From positions 3,143,001 through 3,207,000 of the forward strand of contig NZ_CP067134.1 of assembly GCF_028553765.1 (NCBI RefSeq): a stretch of 64,000 nt of DNA, read 5' to 3'. Origin of the DNA: Paracoccus stylophorae. GTDB taxonomy: Bacteria; Pseudomonadota; Alphaproteobacteria; Rhodobacterales; Rhodobacteraceae. Both the position numbers and the translations under genes were made by a program. Shown here piece after piece: positions 1-9,088 of the stretch (positions are counted from its first letter, which is position 1; every line of letters starts with the position of its first letter). Below the pieces are notes generated by a model that did no database searches, was not told the DNA's origin, and saw only the letters and a program-made list of their open reading frames with translations.

Positions 1-482
1 CCCAGATGCAGGATACCGTCGCGCAGTTGCGCGACCGCCAGTTGCAGGCGCGCGTGGCCATGTTCGCCGCCACGGTTCAGGATCTGTTCGACCGGGTTCG
101 CGAAAACCCCGGCGATCTGTCGGCGGCGCGGCGTTACATGGGCGTGTATCTGGTCGGCGCGCGCGATGCGACGGCCAAGTTCGCCGCGCTGTATCGCCGC
201 ACCGAAGACCCCGGCACGCGCGCCGCCTATGAGACGTTTCTGGACGATCTGGAAAAGGATTTCAGCGCCCGTTCGGACCGCCTGCTGGAGGGCGACCGCA
301 GCGATCTTGAGATCGAGATCGCGGTGCTGCGCGACCGGCTGGCGCGCGAGGGTGTGCGGCCCCGGACAGACAGCGAGACCGGGCCCGAACCCGCGACGCC
401 GCGCGCCGTGACCAGTCAGGATGCGCGCACGCTGGACGATCTGCTGACCCCGGATCGCGACCCGGCCAAGACCCGCCGCTAG
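1..482 (+). CDS. XpaC-family (5-bromo-4-chloroindolyl phosphate hydrolysis) protein, 3' part
   Basis: The reading frame is open to the left edge, so this is probably the C-terminal part of a longer gene; the first in-frame ATG is at 6. The visible 158 residues are helical and charged. They contain a GVYLVGARDATAKFAALYRR segment and a following DDLEKDFSARSDRLLEGD segment, the pattern of the XpaC/Halogen_Hydrol family. Members of that family are often next to telA-like toxic-anion-resistance genes; the neighbour on that side lies outside the window. The biochemical role of the family is poorly defined, and the name comes from a dye-hydrolysis phenotype in Bacillus. The Asp/Arg-rich tail after about residue 120 looks disordered. 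truA follows after 6 bp on the same strand, so the two may be co-transcribed. Confidence 0.6.
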   Translation, partial: QMQDTVAQLRDRQLQARVAMFAATVQDLFDRVRENPGDLSAARRYMGVYLVGARDATAKFAALYRRTEDPGTRAAYETFLDDLEKDFSARSDRLLEGDRSDLEIEIAVLRDRLAREGVRPRTDSETGPEPATPRAVTSQDARTLDDLLTPDRDPAKTRR

Positions 483-488
483 GTTGCG

Positions 489-1268
489 ATGCCCAGATTC
501 GCGCTGAAGATCGAATATGACGGCCGCCCCTTTGCCGGCTGGCAGGCGCAGGCCGACCAACCCTCGGTCCAGGGCACGGTCGAGGCGGCGCTGGCGCGGC
601 TGGACGCGGGATTTGCCGCCGGCGCGCGGATCGCGGCGGCAGGTCGCACCGATGCCGGCGTGCACGCGACCGGGCAGGTCGCCCATGCCGATCTGGTCCG
701 CGACTGGGACCCGGCGCGGCTGTGCGAGGCGCTGAATTTTCACCTTCGGCCCGCGCCCATCGCCGTGCTGGCGGCGGCGCGGACGGGGGACGATTTTCAC
801 GCCCGGTTTTCGGCCGTGCAGCGGCGCTATCTGTTCCGGCTGATCGCCCGCCGCGCGCCGATGACGCATCTGCGCGGGCTTGTCTGGCAGGTGCGCAATA
901 CGCTGGATGCCGACGCGATGCGACAGGGCGCGGCGCAGCTGATCGGGCATCACGATTTCACGACGTTCCGGTCCTCGATCTGTCAGGCCAGAAGCCCGCT
1001 CAAGACGCTGGACGACATCGCCATCGACGAGGTCGCGATTCCGCATGGCCGCGAATATCGCTTTTCCCTGACGGCACGGTCATTCCTGCACAACCAGGTG
1101 CGCTCCATCGTCGGCACGCTGGAGCGGGTGGGCGCCGGCGCATGGCCGCCCGAGCGGGTGGGCACGGCGCTGGCCGCCCGCGACCGCGCCGCCTGCGGAC
1201 CTGTCTGCAAGCCGCACGGACTGTATCTGACGGGGGTCGGCTATCCCGAGGATCCGTTCGCGACCTAA
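489..1268 (+). CDS. truA: tRNA pseudouridine(38-40) synthase TruA
   Basis: This 259-residue protein would isomerise uridines 38-40 in the anticodon stem of tRNAs in the cytoplasm. The N-terminus carries the family signature [17 protein letters not shown], followed by [15 protein letters not shown] near residues 52-66, whose Asp is the catalytic nucleophile. The C-terminal half has the [17 protein letters not shown] helix typical of TruA. Length and start fit the family; the ATG lies 6 bp after the upstream stop. Its stop overlaps the stop of the convergent sugar transferase gene by 4 bp. In alphaproteobacteria truA often sits beside fmt/def, which are not visible here. Confidence 0.95.
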   Translation: MPRFALKIEYDGRPFAGWQAQADQPSVQGTVEAALARLDAGFAAGARIAAAGRTDAGVHATGQVAHADLVRDWDPARLCEALNFHLRPAPIAVLAAARTGDDFHARFSAVQRRYLFRLIARRAPMTHLRGLVWQVRNTLDADAMRQGAAQLIGHHDFTTFRSSICQARSPLKTLDDIAIDEVAIPHGREYRFSLTARSFLHNQVRSIVGTLERVGAGAWPPERVGTALAARDRAACGPVCKPHGLYLTGVGYPEDPFAT

Positions 1269-2065
1269 TGCCGCAGGGACTCCTGCACGTCCTGCACCCG
1301 GCCGGTGGGCGAGGGCTTGCGGCCGCGGCGGCGCGGACGCTCATCCCGGCGCGAGACGACGATTTTCAACGTGCTCCACAAGATCCACAGATCCAGGCGC
1401 ATGTCGCGGTGGCGCTGATAGATCAGGTCGATCTTCAGCTTCGCCGGCAGGCAGCGGCGATAATAGGCCATCTCGGTCGCCTCGGCGCTTTTGCAGCGCG
1501 CGAGGATGCGGTCTTCGTGACGGTGATAGATCAGCGTCGCAAGCCCGGTCACGCCGGGGCGGCTTCTCAGAACCTGCGCATAGACGGCCGGAAAGCGCTC
1601 CACGTATTCGCGCAGCGGCGGCCGCGGACCGACAAAGCTCATATCCCCGATCAGGATGTTGAACAGCTGCGGCAATTCGTCGATCCGGCTGCGGCGCAGG
1701 AAATGGCCAACCGGCGTGATGCGCCAGTGCTTGTGCGCGCCGGTCGCGCCGAAATCGTCCTCCTGGCGCAGCATCGTGCGGAATTTCCACTGGGTGAAGG
1801 CGCGGCCCGGCGACCGCATCCGCTGCGCCGAATACAGGATCGGGCGGCCCTGCACGACCAGCAGGATCAACGCGACCGTCGCCATCACCACCGACAGCGG
1901 CACCAGCAGGATCAGCGCCAGCCCGATATCGAACGCGCGCTTGGACAGCGGCATCGGTGCGACGCCGGGCGCAGACGCCTCGCCCAGGAACCAGGCCATC
2001 TTGGGCGCGGTCAGCGTGGCAAGCCGACGCGCCTCCGTCTTGTCCCAGTCGTGGTGAATGGTCAC
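1265..2065 (-). CDS. Bacterial sugar transferase (undecaprenyl-phosphate glycosyl-1-phosphate transferase family)
   Basis: Enzymes of this family load the first sugar phosphate onto undecaprenyl phosphate for exopolysaccharide, capsule or O-antigen synthesis at the inner membrane. The protein has [17 protein letters not shown] (membrane-reentrant helix and family start), then QWKFRTM, then [19 protein letters not shown] followed by [12 protein letters not shown]. These are the conserved catalytic blocks of the PglC/WcaJ C-terminal domain. There is no large multi-TM N-terminal domain, so it is the short form. The start is uncertain: the frame is open further upstream to a TTG at 2155, a GTG at 2065 is used here, and an ATG at 1999 would also keep the catalytic part. 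No polysaccharide genes flank it, so its polymer is unknown. Confidence 0.85.
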   Translation of the reverse strand: MTIHHDWDKTEARRLATLTAPKMAWFLGEASAPGVAPMPLSKRAFDIGLALILLVPLSVVMATVALILLVVQGRPILYSAQRMRSPGRAFTQWKFRTMLRQEDDFGATGAHKHWRITPVGHFLRRSRIDELPQLFNILIGDMSFVGPRPPLREYVERFPAVYAQVLRSRPGVTGLATLIYHRHEDRILARCKSAEATEMAYYRRCLPAKLKIDLIYQRHRDMRLDLWILWSTLKIVVSRRDERPRRRGRKPSPTGRVQDVQESLRH

Positions 2066-2219
2066 GATCCCGCCCGTCGCCTTGGTTGCACTGCGTTTTT
2101 TCCCGGTAGCATAACGATTATGGCAAGGAAACCGGGACCGCGGCTTTTGGTGCAATCACTTGCGCGGGCATGGCAGTTCGGCCACTGTATTGGCAGGAAT
2201 CCACTTGAACGGCCTCAAA

Positions 2220-2675
2220 ATGCGCAAATTTCTGGTGCTTCTGGACGACAGCCACGAATCCCTGAACGCGATGCGTTTCGCCGCCATGCGCGCGGCGAAC
2301 AGCGACGGCAGGGTGGTGATCCTGTCCGTGATCCCCGCCGACGACATCCAGCACGGCTTTGGCGTGGCCGATGTCATGCGCGCCGAGGCGCATCAGCGCA
2401 TCGAGGCGCATTTCGACGTCTTCGCCAAATGGATGCGCACGCGCCCCAAGGTCGAACCCGAACTGATCGTGCGCGAGGGCGACCCGGCCGAGGAACTGAT
2501 CGCCCTGATTGGCGAGGACCCGCAGATCGGGGTGGTGGTGCTGGGGCTGAACGCCGACAAGTCGGGACCGAACCCGGTGCTGAACCGCGTGCTGCGCGAG
2601 GCGTCCGGCCTGTCCTGCCCGATCACCATCGTGCCCGGCGACATCTCTCGCGAACGGCTGGAGGCGATCACCTGA
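2220..2675 (+). CDS. Universal stress protein (UspA family)
   Basis: A 151-residue single Usp domain. The N-terminal strand MRKFLVLLDDSHESLNAMRF carries the acidic nucleotide-contacting residues, and the C-terminal half has VVLGLNADKSGPNPVL followed by the SCPITIVPGD strand. The family usually binds ATP with a G-2x-G-9x-G-S/T motif. Here the glycine spacing is incomplete, so nucleotide binding is uncertain. The start at 2220 is chosen because the Usp fold begins exactly there; in-frame codons back to 2160 add only an unstructured extension. A TTGA-N6-TCAA sequence lies at 2205-2218, directly before the start codon. nfuA follows after 61 bp on the same strand. Confidence 0.85.
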   Translation: MRKFLVLLDDSHESLNAMRFAAMRAANSDGRVVILSVIPADDIQHGFGVADVMRAEAHQRIEAHFDVFAKWMRTRPKVEPELIVREGDPAEELIALIGEDPQIGVVVLGLNADKSGPNPVLNRVLREASGLSCPITIVPGDISRERLEAIT

Positions 2676-2736
2676 CCCCTGCCCGGCTTGACGCAGCGCG
2701 CCGCCATGGCCATATCAGGTCGAAAGGAGCGCCCCG

Positions 2737-3297
2737 ATGTTCATCCAGACCGAAACCACCCCCAACCCCGCCACGCTGAAATTCCTGCCCGGTGAGACCG
2801 TGATGGGCAGCGGCACCGCCGATTTCCCCACGCCCGACGCAGGCGGCAGATCGCCGCTGGCGCGCCGCATCTTTCAGGTCGAGGGCGTGGCCGGCGTCTT
2901 CCTGGGCCGCGATTTCGTCACCGTGACCAAGGAAGACAATGTGCCCTGGGACCATCTGAAACCCTCGGTCCTTGGCGCGATCATGGAACATTTCCAGTCC
3001 GGCGCCCCGGTGATCGAGGGCGATGTGCCCGAAGGCGACGGTCATGCCCAACAGGACGGTCCCGATTCCCAGATCGTCGGCCAGATCAAGGAATTGCTGG
3101 ACACCCGCGTCCGCCCGGCGGTGGCGCAGGACGGCGGCGACATCACCTTCCACGGCTTTGATCGCGGGGTGGTCTATCTGCACATGCAGGGTGCCTGCGC
3201 GGGTTGTCCGTCCTCGACCCTGACGCTGAAGATGGGGATCGAGAACTTGCTGCGCCACTATATCCCCGAGGTGGTCGAGGTTCGGCCGATTGCCTGA
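2737..3297 (+). CDS. nfuA: NfuA-type iron-sulfur cluster scaffold/carrier
   Basis: A 186-residue Fe-S carrier that would deliver [4Fe-4S] clusters to apo-targets. The N-terminal Nfu_N domain begins MFIQTETTPNPATLKFLPG and runs to about residue 88. A linker leads to a C-terminal NifU-like domain with the cluster-binding CAGC motif (Cys154, Cys157), followed by SSTLTLKMGIENLL. This two-domain layout is the usual alphaproteobacterial and mitochondrial Nfu type. A good ribosome-binding sequence (aaaggagc) lies 7 bp before the ATG. The 3' end overlaps tsaB by 8 bp, suggesting co-translation of nfuA-tsaB-rimI. Confidence 0.93.
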   Translation: MFIQTETTPNPATLKFLPGETVMGSGTADFPTPDAGGRSPLARRIFQVEGVAGVFLGRDFVTVTKEDNVPWDHLKPSVLGAIMEHFQSGAPVIEGDVPEGDGHAQQDGPDSQIVGQIKELLDTRVRPAVAQDGGDITFHGFDRGVVYLHMQGACAGCPSSTLTLKMGIENLLRHYIPEVVEVRPIA

Positions 3298-3889
3298 CCC
3301 GGTCTGTCTTGGCTTCGACGCATCGGCCGCGCATTGCGCGGCCGCTTTGCTGTGCGGCGACCGTATCCTTGCCGCCCGGTTCGAGACCATGGCGAAAGGT
3401 CAGGCCGAACGCCTGTTCCCGATGCTGGAGGAGATGCTGGCCGAGGCCGGACTGGGCTGGCGCGATCTGGACGTGATCGGCGTCGGCATCGGGCCGGGAA
3501 ACTTCACCGGCATCCGCGTGGCCGTCGCCGCCGCGCGCGGGCTGGCGCTGTCGCTTGGCATCCCGGCCATCGGCATCGCCGCGACCGAGGCGGCGGCGTT
3601 CGGGCTGCCCCGCCCCTGCCGCGTGGTCCTGCCCGGACGGCGGGGCGAGGTCGTCTGGCAGGATTTCGGCACCGATGAACAGGGCGACGGGGGCCGTCCG
3701 CAGCAGGCTGCGGACGGCGCGCTGCCGCCCGGCCCTGCGCCGTCTGCGCCGGCGGTTCCGCTGGCCGAGGGGATCGCGCGTCGGGCGCTGGCGCGCAGGC
3801 ATACCGATGCGCCCCGGCCCGCGCCGATCTATCTGCGGCCGGCCGATGCCGCACCGTCCCGCGATCCGGCCCCGGTCATCCTGCCGTGA
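3290..3889 (+). CDS. tsaB: tRNA threonylcarbamoyladenosine biosynthesis protein TsaB
   Basis: TsaB partners with TsaD and TsaE to make t6A at position 37 of ANN-decoding tRNAs. The 199-residue protein has the ASKHA-fold start VCLGFDASAAHCAAALL, the helix QAERLFPMLEEMLAEAG and the signature GVGIGPGNFTGIRVAVAAAR near residues 64-83. The C-terminal half is shorter and more divergent than in E. coli YeaZ, as is common in alphaproteobacteria. It overlaps nfuA by 8 bp upstream and rimI by 4 bp (GTGA) downstream. The tsaB-rimI pair is a widespread arrangement and supports both calls. Confidence 0.92.
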   Translation: MPDPVCLGFDASAAHCAAALLCGDRILAARFETMAKGQAERLFPMLEEMLAEAGLGWRDLDVIGVGIGPGNFTGIRVAVAAARGLALSLGIPAIGIAATEAAAFGLPRPCRVVLPGRRGEVVWQDFGTDEQGDGGRPQQAADGALPPGPAPSAPAVPLAEGIARRALARRHTDAPRPAPIYLRPADAAPSRDPAPVILP

Positions 3890-4287
3890 CCCCCGCGGAA
3901 CTGGCCGCGCTGCATGCCGCCTGTTTTACCCGCGACCCCCGACCGTGGCGCGAGGCCGAGTTTCAGGCGATCCTGCAAACGCAGGGCAGTTTCCTTCTGC
4001 ACCGACCGGGCGGTTTCCTGATCGGCCGCGTCATCGCGGACGAGGCGGAACTGCTGACGCTGGCCGTCGCGGCGGCGCGGCGGCGGCGCGGCCTCGGTCG
4101 CGAACTGACACGCGACTTTGCCGCCACGTCGCGCCGGCGCGGGGCCGCGTCCGCCTTTCTGGAGGTGGCGGCCGACAACCTTGCCGCACGGGCGCTGTAT
4201 GCCAGCCTGGGCTGGCGCGAGGCGGGGTTCAGGCGCAACTATTACGGCGCGGGCCGCGACGGGCTGGTTCTGCGGCTCGGCCTTTGA
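3886..4287 (+). CDS. rimI: GNAT-family N-acetyltransferase, RimI-type
   Basis: A 133-residue GNAT protein, predicted to acetylate the alpha-amino group of ribosomal protein S18 or other N-termini with acetyl-CoA. The acetyl-CoA loop is seen as AVAAARRRRGLGRELTRDF (R-R-x-G-L-G/A type) around residues 61-79. The C-terminal motif is AADNLAARALYASLGWREAGFRR-like, with the final NYY and Tyr residues typical of RimI. It starts with GTG overlapping the TGA of tsaB (GTGA). The arginine-rich surface is normal for this GC content. The pairing with tsaB makes RimI more likely than a generic GNAT. Confidence 0.87.
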   Translation: MTPAELAALHAACFTRDPRPWREAEFQAILQTQGSFLLHRPGGFLIGRVIADEAELLTLAVAAARRRRGLGRELTRDFAATSRRRGAASAFLEVAADNLAARALYASLGWREAGFRRNYYGAGRDGLVLRLGL

Positions 4288-4304
4288 CATCGCGAACAAG
4301 ACGG

Positions 4305-4333
4305 TTGACCCCTTTCTGGCGATGCGTCCTAAT
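4305..4333 (+). promoter_or_regulatory. Candidate sigma70-type promoter for the nucleoside transport operon
   Basis: TTGACC (4305-4310) and CCTAAT (4328-4333) are separated by 17 bp, 54 bp before the likely start of the BMP gene. The -35 box is near consensus and the -10 box matches 4 of 6 positions. This is a sequence match only. A GCGGGCG/CGCCCGC hairpin follows in the leader just before the gene. Confidence 0.45.
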
Positions 4334-4387
4334 CGGGCCATCAGGCGGGCGGCCTGAATCGCCCGCGTCACCAGCATGAGGCTTTCC

Positions 4388-5377
4388 ATGACCCTGATGA
4401 AATCGTTTCTGGCCGGATGCGCGCTGACCGCGCTTGTCGCGGGGGCCGCGCAGGCGGAACCGGCGCTGATCTTCGACCTTGGCGGCAAGTTCGACAAATC
4501 CTTCAACGAAGCCGCCTATGTCGGCGCCAGGCGGTGGGCCGAAGAAACGGGCAACGGCTACAAGGAACTGGAGATGCAGTCCGAGGCGCAGCGCGAACAG
4601 GCCCTGCGCAGGCTGGCCGAAACCGGCGCCAATCCCATCGTCATGACCGGCTTTGCCTTTGGCGACGTGCTGAACAAGGTCGCCCCCGACTATCCCGACA
4701 CGAAATTCGCGATCATCGACATGGTCGTGGATCAGCCCAACGTGCAGTCGGTCGTCTTTACCGAGGAACAGGGCAGCTATCTGGCCGGGGTCATGGCCGG
4801 CATGGCCTCGCAGACCGATATCGTGGGCTTCATCGGCGGCATGGACATTCCGCTGATCCACAAATTCGAATGCGGCTATGCGCAGGGCTTCAAGGCGACC
4901 AAGCCCGACGGCAAGCTGCTGATCAACTATACCGGCACGACCCCTGCCGCCTGGAACGACCCGGTCAAGGGCGGCGAACTGGCCAAGGCCCAGATGAGCC
5001 AGGGCGCCGACATCATCTATGCGGCGGCCGGCGGCACCGGGATCGGCGTGCTTCAGGCCGTCGCGGACGAAGGCAAGCTGGGCATCGGCGTGGACAGCAA
5101 CCAGAACCACCTGCATCCGGGCAACATTCTGACCTCGATGGTCAAGCGGGTGGACAACGCCGTCTATGACGTCTTCACCGCGGGGACCGAGATGGTGCCG
5201 GGCGTCAAGGTCATGGATCTGGCCGCCGACGGCGTGGGCGTGGCCATCGACGACGCCAACCGCGATCTTGTCACCCCCGAGATGCTGGCCGCCGTCGAAG
5301 ACGCCGCCGCCAAGATCACCTCGGGCGAGATCGAGGTCCACGACTATATGACAGACAACGCCTGCCCGGTTCAGTAA
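4388..5377 (+). CDS. BMP-family nucleoside ABC transporter substrate-binding protein
   Basis: Periplasmic binding protein of the basic-membrane-protein (PnrA/Med) family, which binds purine nucleosides for an ABC importer. A Sec signal peptide (MKSFLAGCALTALVAGAAQA) is followed by the mature start EPALIFDLGGKFDKSFNEAA, whose D-x-x-F-N block is the family hallmark. Later come VGFIGGMDIPLIHKFECGY and DIIYAAAGGTGIGVLQA, ligand-pocket segments of PnrA-like proteins. The start at 4388 is preferred to the ATG at 4376 because GAGG lies 6 bp upstream of it. The stop TAA shares its last base with the ATG of the ATPase gene. The purine nucleoside phosphorylase at the operon end supports a purine-nucleoside ligand. 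Confidence 0.9.
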   Translation: MTLMKSFLAGCALTALVAGAAQAEPALIFDLGGKFDKSFNEAAYVGARRWAEETGNGYKELEMQSEAQREQALRRLAETGANPIVMTGFAFGDVLNKVAPDYPDTKFAIIDMVVDQPNVQSVVFTEEQGSYLAGVMAGMASQTDIVGFIGGMDIPLIHKFECGYAQGFKATKPDGKLLINYTGTTPAAWNDPVKGGELAKAQMSQGADIIYAAAGGTGIGVLQAVADEGKLGIGVDSNQNHLHPGNILTSMVKRVDNAVYDVFTAGTEMVPGVKVMDLAADGVGVAIDDANRDLVTPEMLAAVEDAAAKITSGEIEVHDYMTDNACPVQ

Positions 5378-7026
5378 TGGCCCTGACGGCACAGGACGCA
5401 GGGGGGCGGCCGGAAACGGCTGCCCCCTATGCCATCGAACTTCGCGGCATCTCGAAATCCTTCGGGCCGGTGCAGGCCAACAAGGACATCGACCTGCGCG
5501 TGGCCAAAGGCACGATCCACGGCATCATCGGAGAGAACGGGGCGGGCAAATCGACGCTGATGTCGATCCTTTACGGGTTCTACAAGCCCGACCGGGGCCA
5601 GATCCTGGTGAACGGCCAGCCGACAGCCATCGCCGACAGCCAGACGGCGATCCGCGCGGGCATCGGCATGGTGTTTCAGCATTTCAAGCTGGTCCAGAAC
5701 TTTACCGTGCTGGAAAACATCATCCTGGGCGCCGAGGATGGCGGGCTGCTGCGCCCTTCGCTGGCCAAGGCGCGCGGCGTGCTGAAACGACTGGCGGCGG
5801 AATATCAGCTGAACGTCGATCCCGACGCGACCATCGACGAATTGTCGGTGGGCCATCAGCAGCGGGTGGAAATCCTGAAGGCGCTGTATCGGCAGGCCGA
5901 CATCCTGATCCTGGACGAACCGACCGGCGTGCTGACCCCGGCCGAGGCGGATCACCTGTTCCGCATCCTGCAAGGGCTGAAGGACGAGGGCAAGACGATC
6001 ATCCTGATCACCCACAAGCTGCGCGAGATCATGGAGATCACCGACAATGTCAGCGTGATGCGGCGCGGAGAGATGGTCGCCTCGGTCAGAACCGCCGACA
6101 CCAGCCCCGAGGAACTGGCCGAGCTGATGGTGGGGCGCAAGGTGCTGCTGAACGTCGAAAAATCCGCCGCCACCCCCGGCCCCCCGGTGCTGGAGGTGCG
6201 CGACCTGACGATGGTCGATGACGAGGGGGTCGAACGGCTGCGCGGCATCAGCTTCGACATCCGCGCGGGCGAAATTCTGGGCATCGCGGGCGTGTCCGGC
6301 AACGGACAGACGCAATTGCTGGAATTGCTGGGCGGTTTCCCTGAAAAGGGCGCCCGCGTCGGCGGCACGATCCGCATGAACGGCGAGGCGCTGGACCTGA
6401 CCGGCACCGGATCGGACGCGGCCACGCGGCGCGCGCGCGGCATCGGCCACGTCCCCGAGGATCGCCAGTCCGAAGGGCTGATCATGGATTTCACCGCGTG
6501 GGAAAACGTCGCCTTCGGCTATCACCGCGCGCCGGAATACAATCGCGGCTTGCTGATGGACAATCAGGCGATCCGGCAGGACGCCGAACGCAAGATGGAT
6601 CATTTCGACGTCCGCCCGCGCAACTGCCACCTGGCCGCGCGCAATTTTTCGGGCGGCAACCAGCAGAAGATCGTCGTCGCACGCGAGATCGAGCGGAACC
6701 CCGACCTGCTGCTGGTCGGCCAGCCGACGCGCGGCGTCGATATCGGCGCGATCGAGTTCATCCACAAGCGCATCGTGGAATTGCGCGACGCGGGCAAGGC
6801 GGTGCTGCTGGTCAGCGTCGAACTGGACGAGATCCTGTCGCTGTCGGACCGCATCGCGGTCATGTTCGACGGCCGGATCATGGGCGAACGCCTGCCCGCC
6901 GAAACCACCACGGGAGAGCTGGGCCTGCTGATGGCCGGCATCACCGAGACCGACCGTCACGACGCGGATGCCGGCATCCCGCCCGGACACCGCCATGTCG
7001 AGACCCCGCCCCAGGAGCGCGCGTGA
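5377..7026 (+). CDS. Nucleoside ABC transporter ATP-binding protein (tandem ATPase domains)
   Basis: A 549-residue protein with two ABC domains in tandem, like YufO/NupO and the sugar ATPases RbsA/MglA. Domain 1 has Walker A GENGAGKSTL, signature LSVGHQQRVEILKALYR and Walker B ILILDEPTGVLTP. Domain 2 has a degenerate Walker A (GVSGNGQTQLLELL), signature FSGGNQQKIVVAREI, and a Walker B in which the usual DEP is replaced by LLVGQPTRGVD. The degenerate second site is normal in this family. It energises the two permeases that follow. The start overlaps the previous stop by 1 bp and the TGA overlaps the next ATG. Confidence 0.93.
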   Translation: MALTAQDAGGRPETAAPYAIELRGISKSFGPVQANKDIDLRVAKGTIHGIIGENGAGKSTLMSILYGFYKPDRGQILVNGQPTAIADSQTAIRAGIGMVFQHFKLVQNFTVLENIILGAEDGGLLRPSLAKARGVLKRLAAEYQLNVDPDATIDELSVGHQQRVEILKALYRQADILILDEPTGVLTPAEADHLFRILQGLKDEGKTIILITHKLREIMEITDNVSVMRRGEMVASVRTADTSPEELAELMVGRKVLLNVEKSAATPGPPVLEVRDLTMVDDEGVERLRGISFDIRAGEILGIAGVSGNGQTQLLELLGGFPEKGARVGGTIRMNGEALDLTGTGSDAATRRARGIGHVPEDRQSEGLIMDFTAWENVAFGYHRAPEYNRGLLMDNQAIRQDAERKMDHFDVRPRNCHLAARNFSGGNQQKIVVAREIERNPDLLLVGQPTRGVDIGAIEFIHKRIVELRDAGKAVLLVSVELDEILSLSDRIAVMFDGRIMGERLPAETTTGELGLLMAGITETDRHDADAGIPPGHRHVETPPQERA

Positions 7027-8123
7027 TGGACAAGATGCCGAAATGGGCCGACGTGATCCTGACGCCGCTGATTTCGCTGGTGCTGGCGATGGGCATCTCG
7101 GCGCTGGTGATCCTGGCCATCGGGGAAAGCCCGACGATGGCGCTGAAGACGATGGTCGAGGGGGCGTTGGGGTCCAGCTATGGCTGGGGGTTCACACTGT
7201 ATTACACCACGAACTTCATCTTCACCGGTCTGGCCGTCGCCGTCGCCTATCACGCCAGCCTGTTCAATATCGGCGGCGAGGGGCAGGCGATGATGGGCGG
7301 GCTGGGCGTCGCGCTGGTCTGCCTGATGATCGACTGGCCGCACTGGGCCCTGGCCCTGCCCGCCGCGATGGTCGGCGCGGCGCTGTTCGGGGCGGCTTGG
7401 GCGCTGATCCCGGCCTGGCTTCAGGCGAAACGCGGCAGCCATATCGTCATCACCACGATCATGTTCAACTTCATCGCCGCCGCGCTGCTGAACTATATGC
7501 TGGTCAACGTCATGCGCCCGGTCGGCAGCATGGACCCCGCCTCGGCCCGTTTTCCCGAAGGCACGCATCTGCCGGCGCTGACCGACATGGCCGCCGCGAT
7601 GGGCCTTGAATGGGGCCAGCACACGCCCGTCAACATCACCTTCTTCATCGCCGTCGCCGCCTGCTTTCTGGTCTGGCTGCTGATCTGGCGCACCCGTCTG
7701 GGATACGAGATCCGCGCCCTTGGCCGGTCGGAGCCGGCGGCGATGTATGCCGGCATCTCGCCCGTGCGGATCATCGTGATCGCGATGCTGATCTCGGGCG
7801 GGCTGGCGGGGCTGATGGCGATCAACAACGTGATGGGCGAATCGGAACGTCTGGTGCTGAACGCGGTCGAGGGGGCGGGATTCATCGGCATCGCCGTCGC
7901 GCTGATGGGCCGCAACCATCCGTTCGGCGTGTTTCTGGCCGCCTTGCTGTTCGGGTTCCTGTATCAGGGCGGGGGCGAGCTTGCGTTGTGGACCAGCATC
8001 CCGCGCGAATTGATCATCGTCATTCAGGCGCTGGTGATCCTGTTCACCGGGGCGCTGGACAACATGGTGCGGATGCCGCTTGAACGGCTGTTCCTGTCGC
8101 TGCGCAAGCGGAGGGATGCGTGA
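7026..8123 (+). CDS. Nucleoside ABC transporter permease 1
   Basis: A 365-residue inner-membrane permease of the BPD_transp_2 family (NupP-like). It has about ten hydrophobic segments, starting with VILTPLISLVLAMGISALVI. Characteristic blocks are YHASLFNIGGEGQAMMGGLG near residues 76-95 and KRGSHIVITTIMFNFIAAAL, matching the N-IG-EGQ and SHEVI-TI-MN motifs of the family. The ATG overlaps the upstream TGA; a GTG one codon earlier (7023) is also possible. It is followed without a gap by the second permease, as expected for a heteromeric channel. Confidence 0.92.
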   Translation: MDKMPKWADVILTPLISLVLAMGISALVILAIGESPTMALKTMVEGALGSSYGWGFTLYYTTNFIFTGLAVAVAYHASLFNIGGEGQAMMGGLGVALVCLMIDWPHWALALPAAMVGAALFGAAWALIPAWLQAKRGSHIVITTIMFNFIAAALLNYMLVNVMRPVGSMDPASARFPEGTHLPALTDMAAAMGLEWGQHTPVNITFFIAVAACFLVWLLIWRTRLGYEIRALGRSEPAAMYAGISPVRIIVIAMLISGGLAGLMAINNVMGESERLVLNAVEGAGFIGIAVALMGRNHPFGVFLAALLFGFLYQGGGELALWTSIPRELIIVIQALVILFTGALDNMVRMPLERLFLSLRKRRDA

Positions 8124-9088
8124 TGGATGTCGCCACCGTCATCCAGATCCTCGACAGTGCCGTGCGCCTGATGACGCCGCTGCTGCTGGCCTGTCTGGCG
8201 GGGCTGTATTCGGAACGTTCGGGCGTGTTCGACATCGGCCTGGAAGGCAAGATGCTGATGGCCGCGTTCAGTTCGGCCTCGGTCGCGTTCGTGACGGGCA
8301 ACGTCTGGCTGGGCCTGCTGGCCGGGATCGCGGGGTCGATGGTGCTGTCGCTGATCCACGGGCTGGCCTCGATCACCTTTCGCGGCAACCAGCTGATTTC
8401 GGGCGTCGCGATCAATTTCCTGGCCTCGGGCATGACCGTGCTGCTGGGGATCAAGATCTTCGGTCTTGGCGGGCGCACCCCGGCGCTGACCGGCAATGGC
8501 CGGTTCGGCGACATCACCCTTCCCTTCGCCGATGCGCTGCGCGACGTGCCGATTCTGGGGCCGGTCTATGCCGACCTGATCTCGGGTCATTCGATCCTGG
8601 TCTATGCCGCCTTTCTCTGCGTGCCGCTGACATGGTGGGTGCTGTTTCGCACCCGCTTCGGCCTGCGCCTGCGGGCGGTGGGCGAAAACCCGGCCTCGGT
8701 GGATACCGCGGGCGTGTCGGTCACGCGGCTGCGTTTTGCGGCCATCGCCATTGCGGGCGTGCTGTGCGGGCTGGCCGGGGCCTATCTGGCCACCGGGCTG
8801 TCGGCGGGTTTCGTCAAGGAAATGACCGCCGGGCGCGGCTTCATCGCGCTGGCGGCGCTGATCTTTGCCAAGTGGCGGCCGTGGAACGCGCTGTTCGCGA
8901 CGTTCCTTTTCGGCCTGCTGGAGGCGATCGCCAACCGCTATCCCAATCTGGATCTGGGCGTCGTCACGGTGCCGTCGATGTTCATGAACGCGCTGCCCTA
9001 TATCCTGACCGTCATCATCCTGGCCGGTTTCGTCGGCCGCGCCATCCCGCCGCGCGCGGGCGGAGAACCCTATGTCAAAGAGCGCTGA
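8123..9088 (+). CDS. Nucleoside ABC transporter permease 2
   Basis: A 321-residue membrane protein (NupQ-like), partner of the permease just upstream. The family blocks are LYSERSGVFDIGLEGKMLM at residues 29-47 and FRGNQLISGVAINFLASG. About eight to nine hydrophobic helices are visible. The ATG at 8123 overlaps the upstream stop; a GTG at 8120 is in frame too. The last 17 bp overlap the start of the purine nucleoside phosphorylase gene, tying uptake to catabolism in one transcript. Confidence 0.92.
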   Translation: MDVATVIQILDSAVRLMTPLLLACLAGLYSERSGVFDIGLEGKMLMAAFSSASVAFVTGNVWLGLLAGIAGSMVLSLIHGLASITFRGNQLISGVAINFLASGMTVLLGIKIFGLGGRTPALTGNGRFGDITLPFADALRDVPILGPVYADLISGHSILVYAAFLCVPLTWWVLFRTRFGLRLRAVGENPASVDTAGVSVTRLRFAAIAIAGVLCGLAGAYLATGLSAGFVKEMTAGRGFIALAALIFAKWRPWNALFATFLFGLLEAIANRYPNLDLGVVTVPSMFMNALPYILTVIILAGFVGRAIPPRAGGEPYVKER

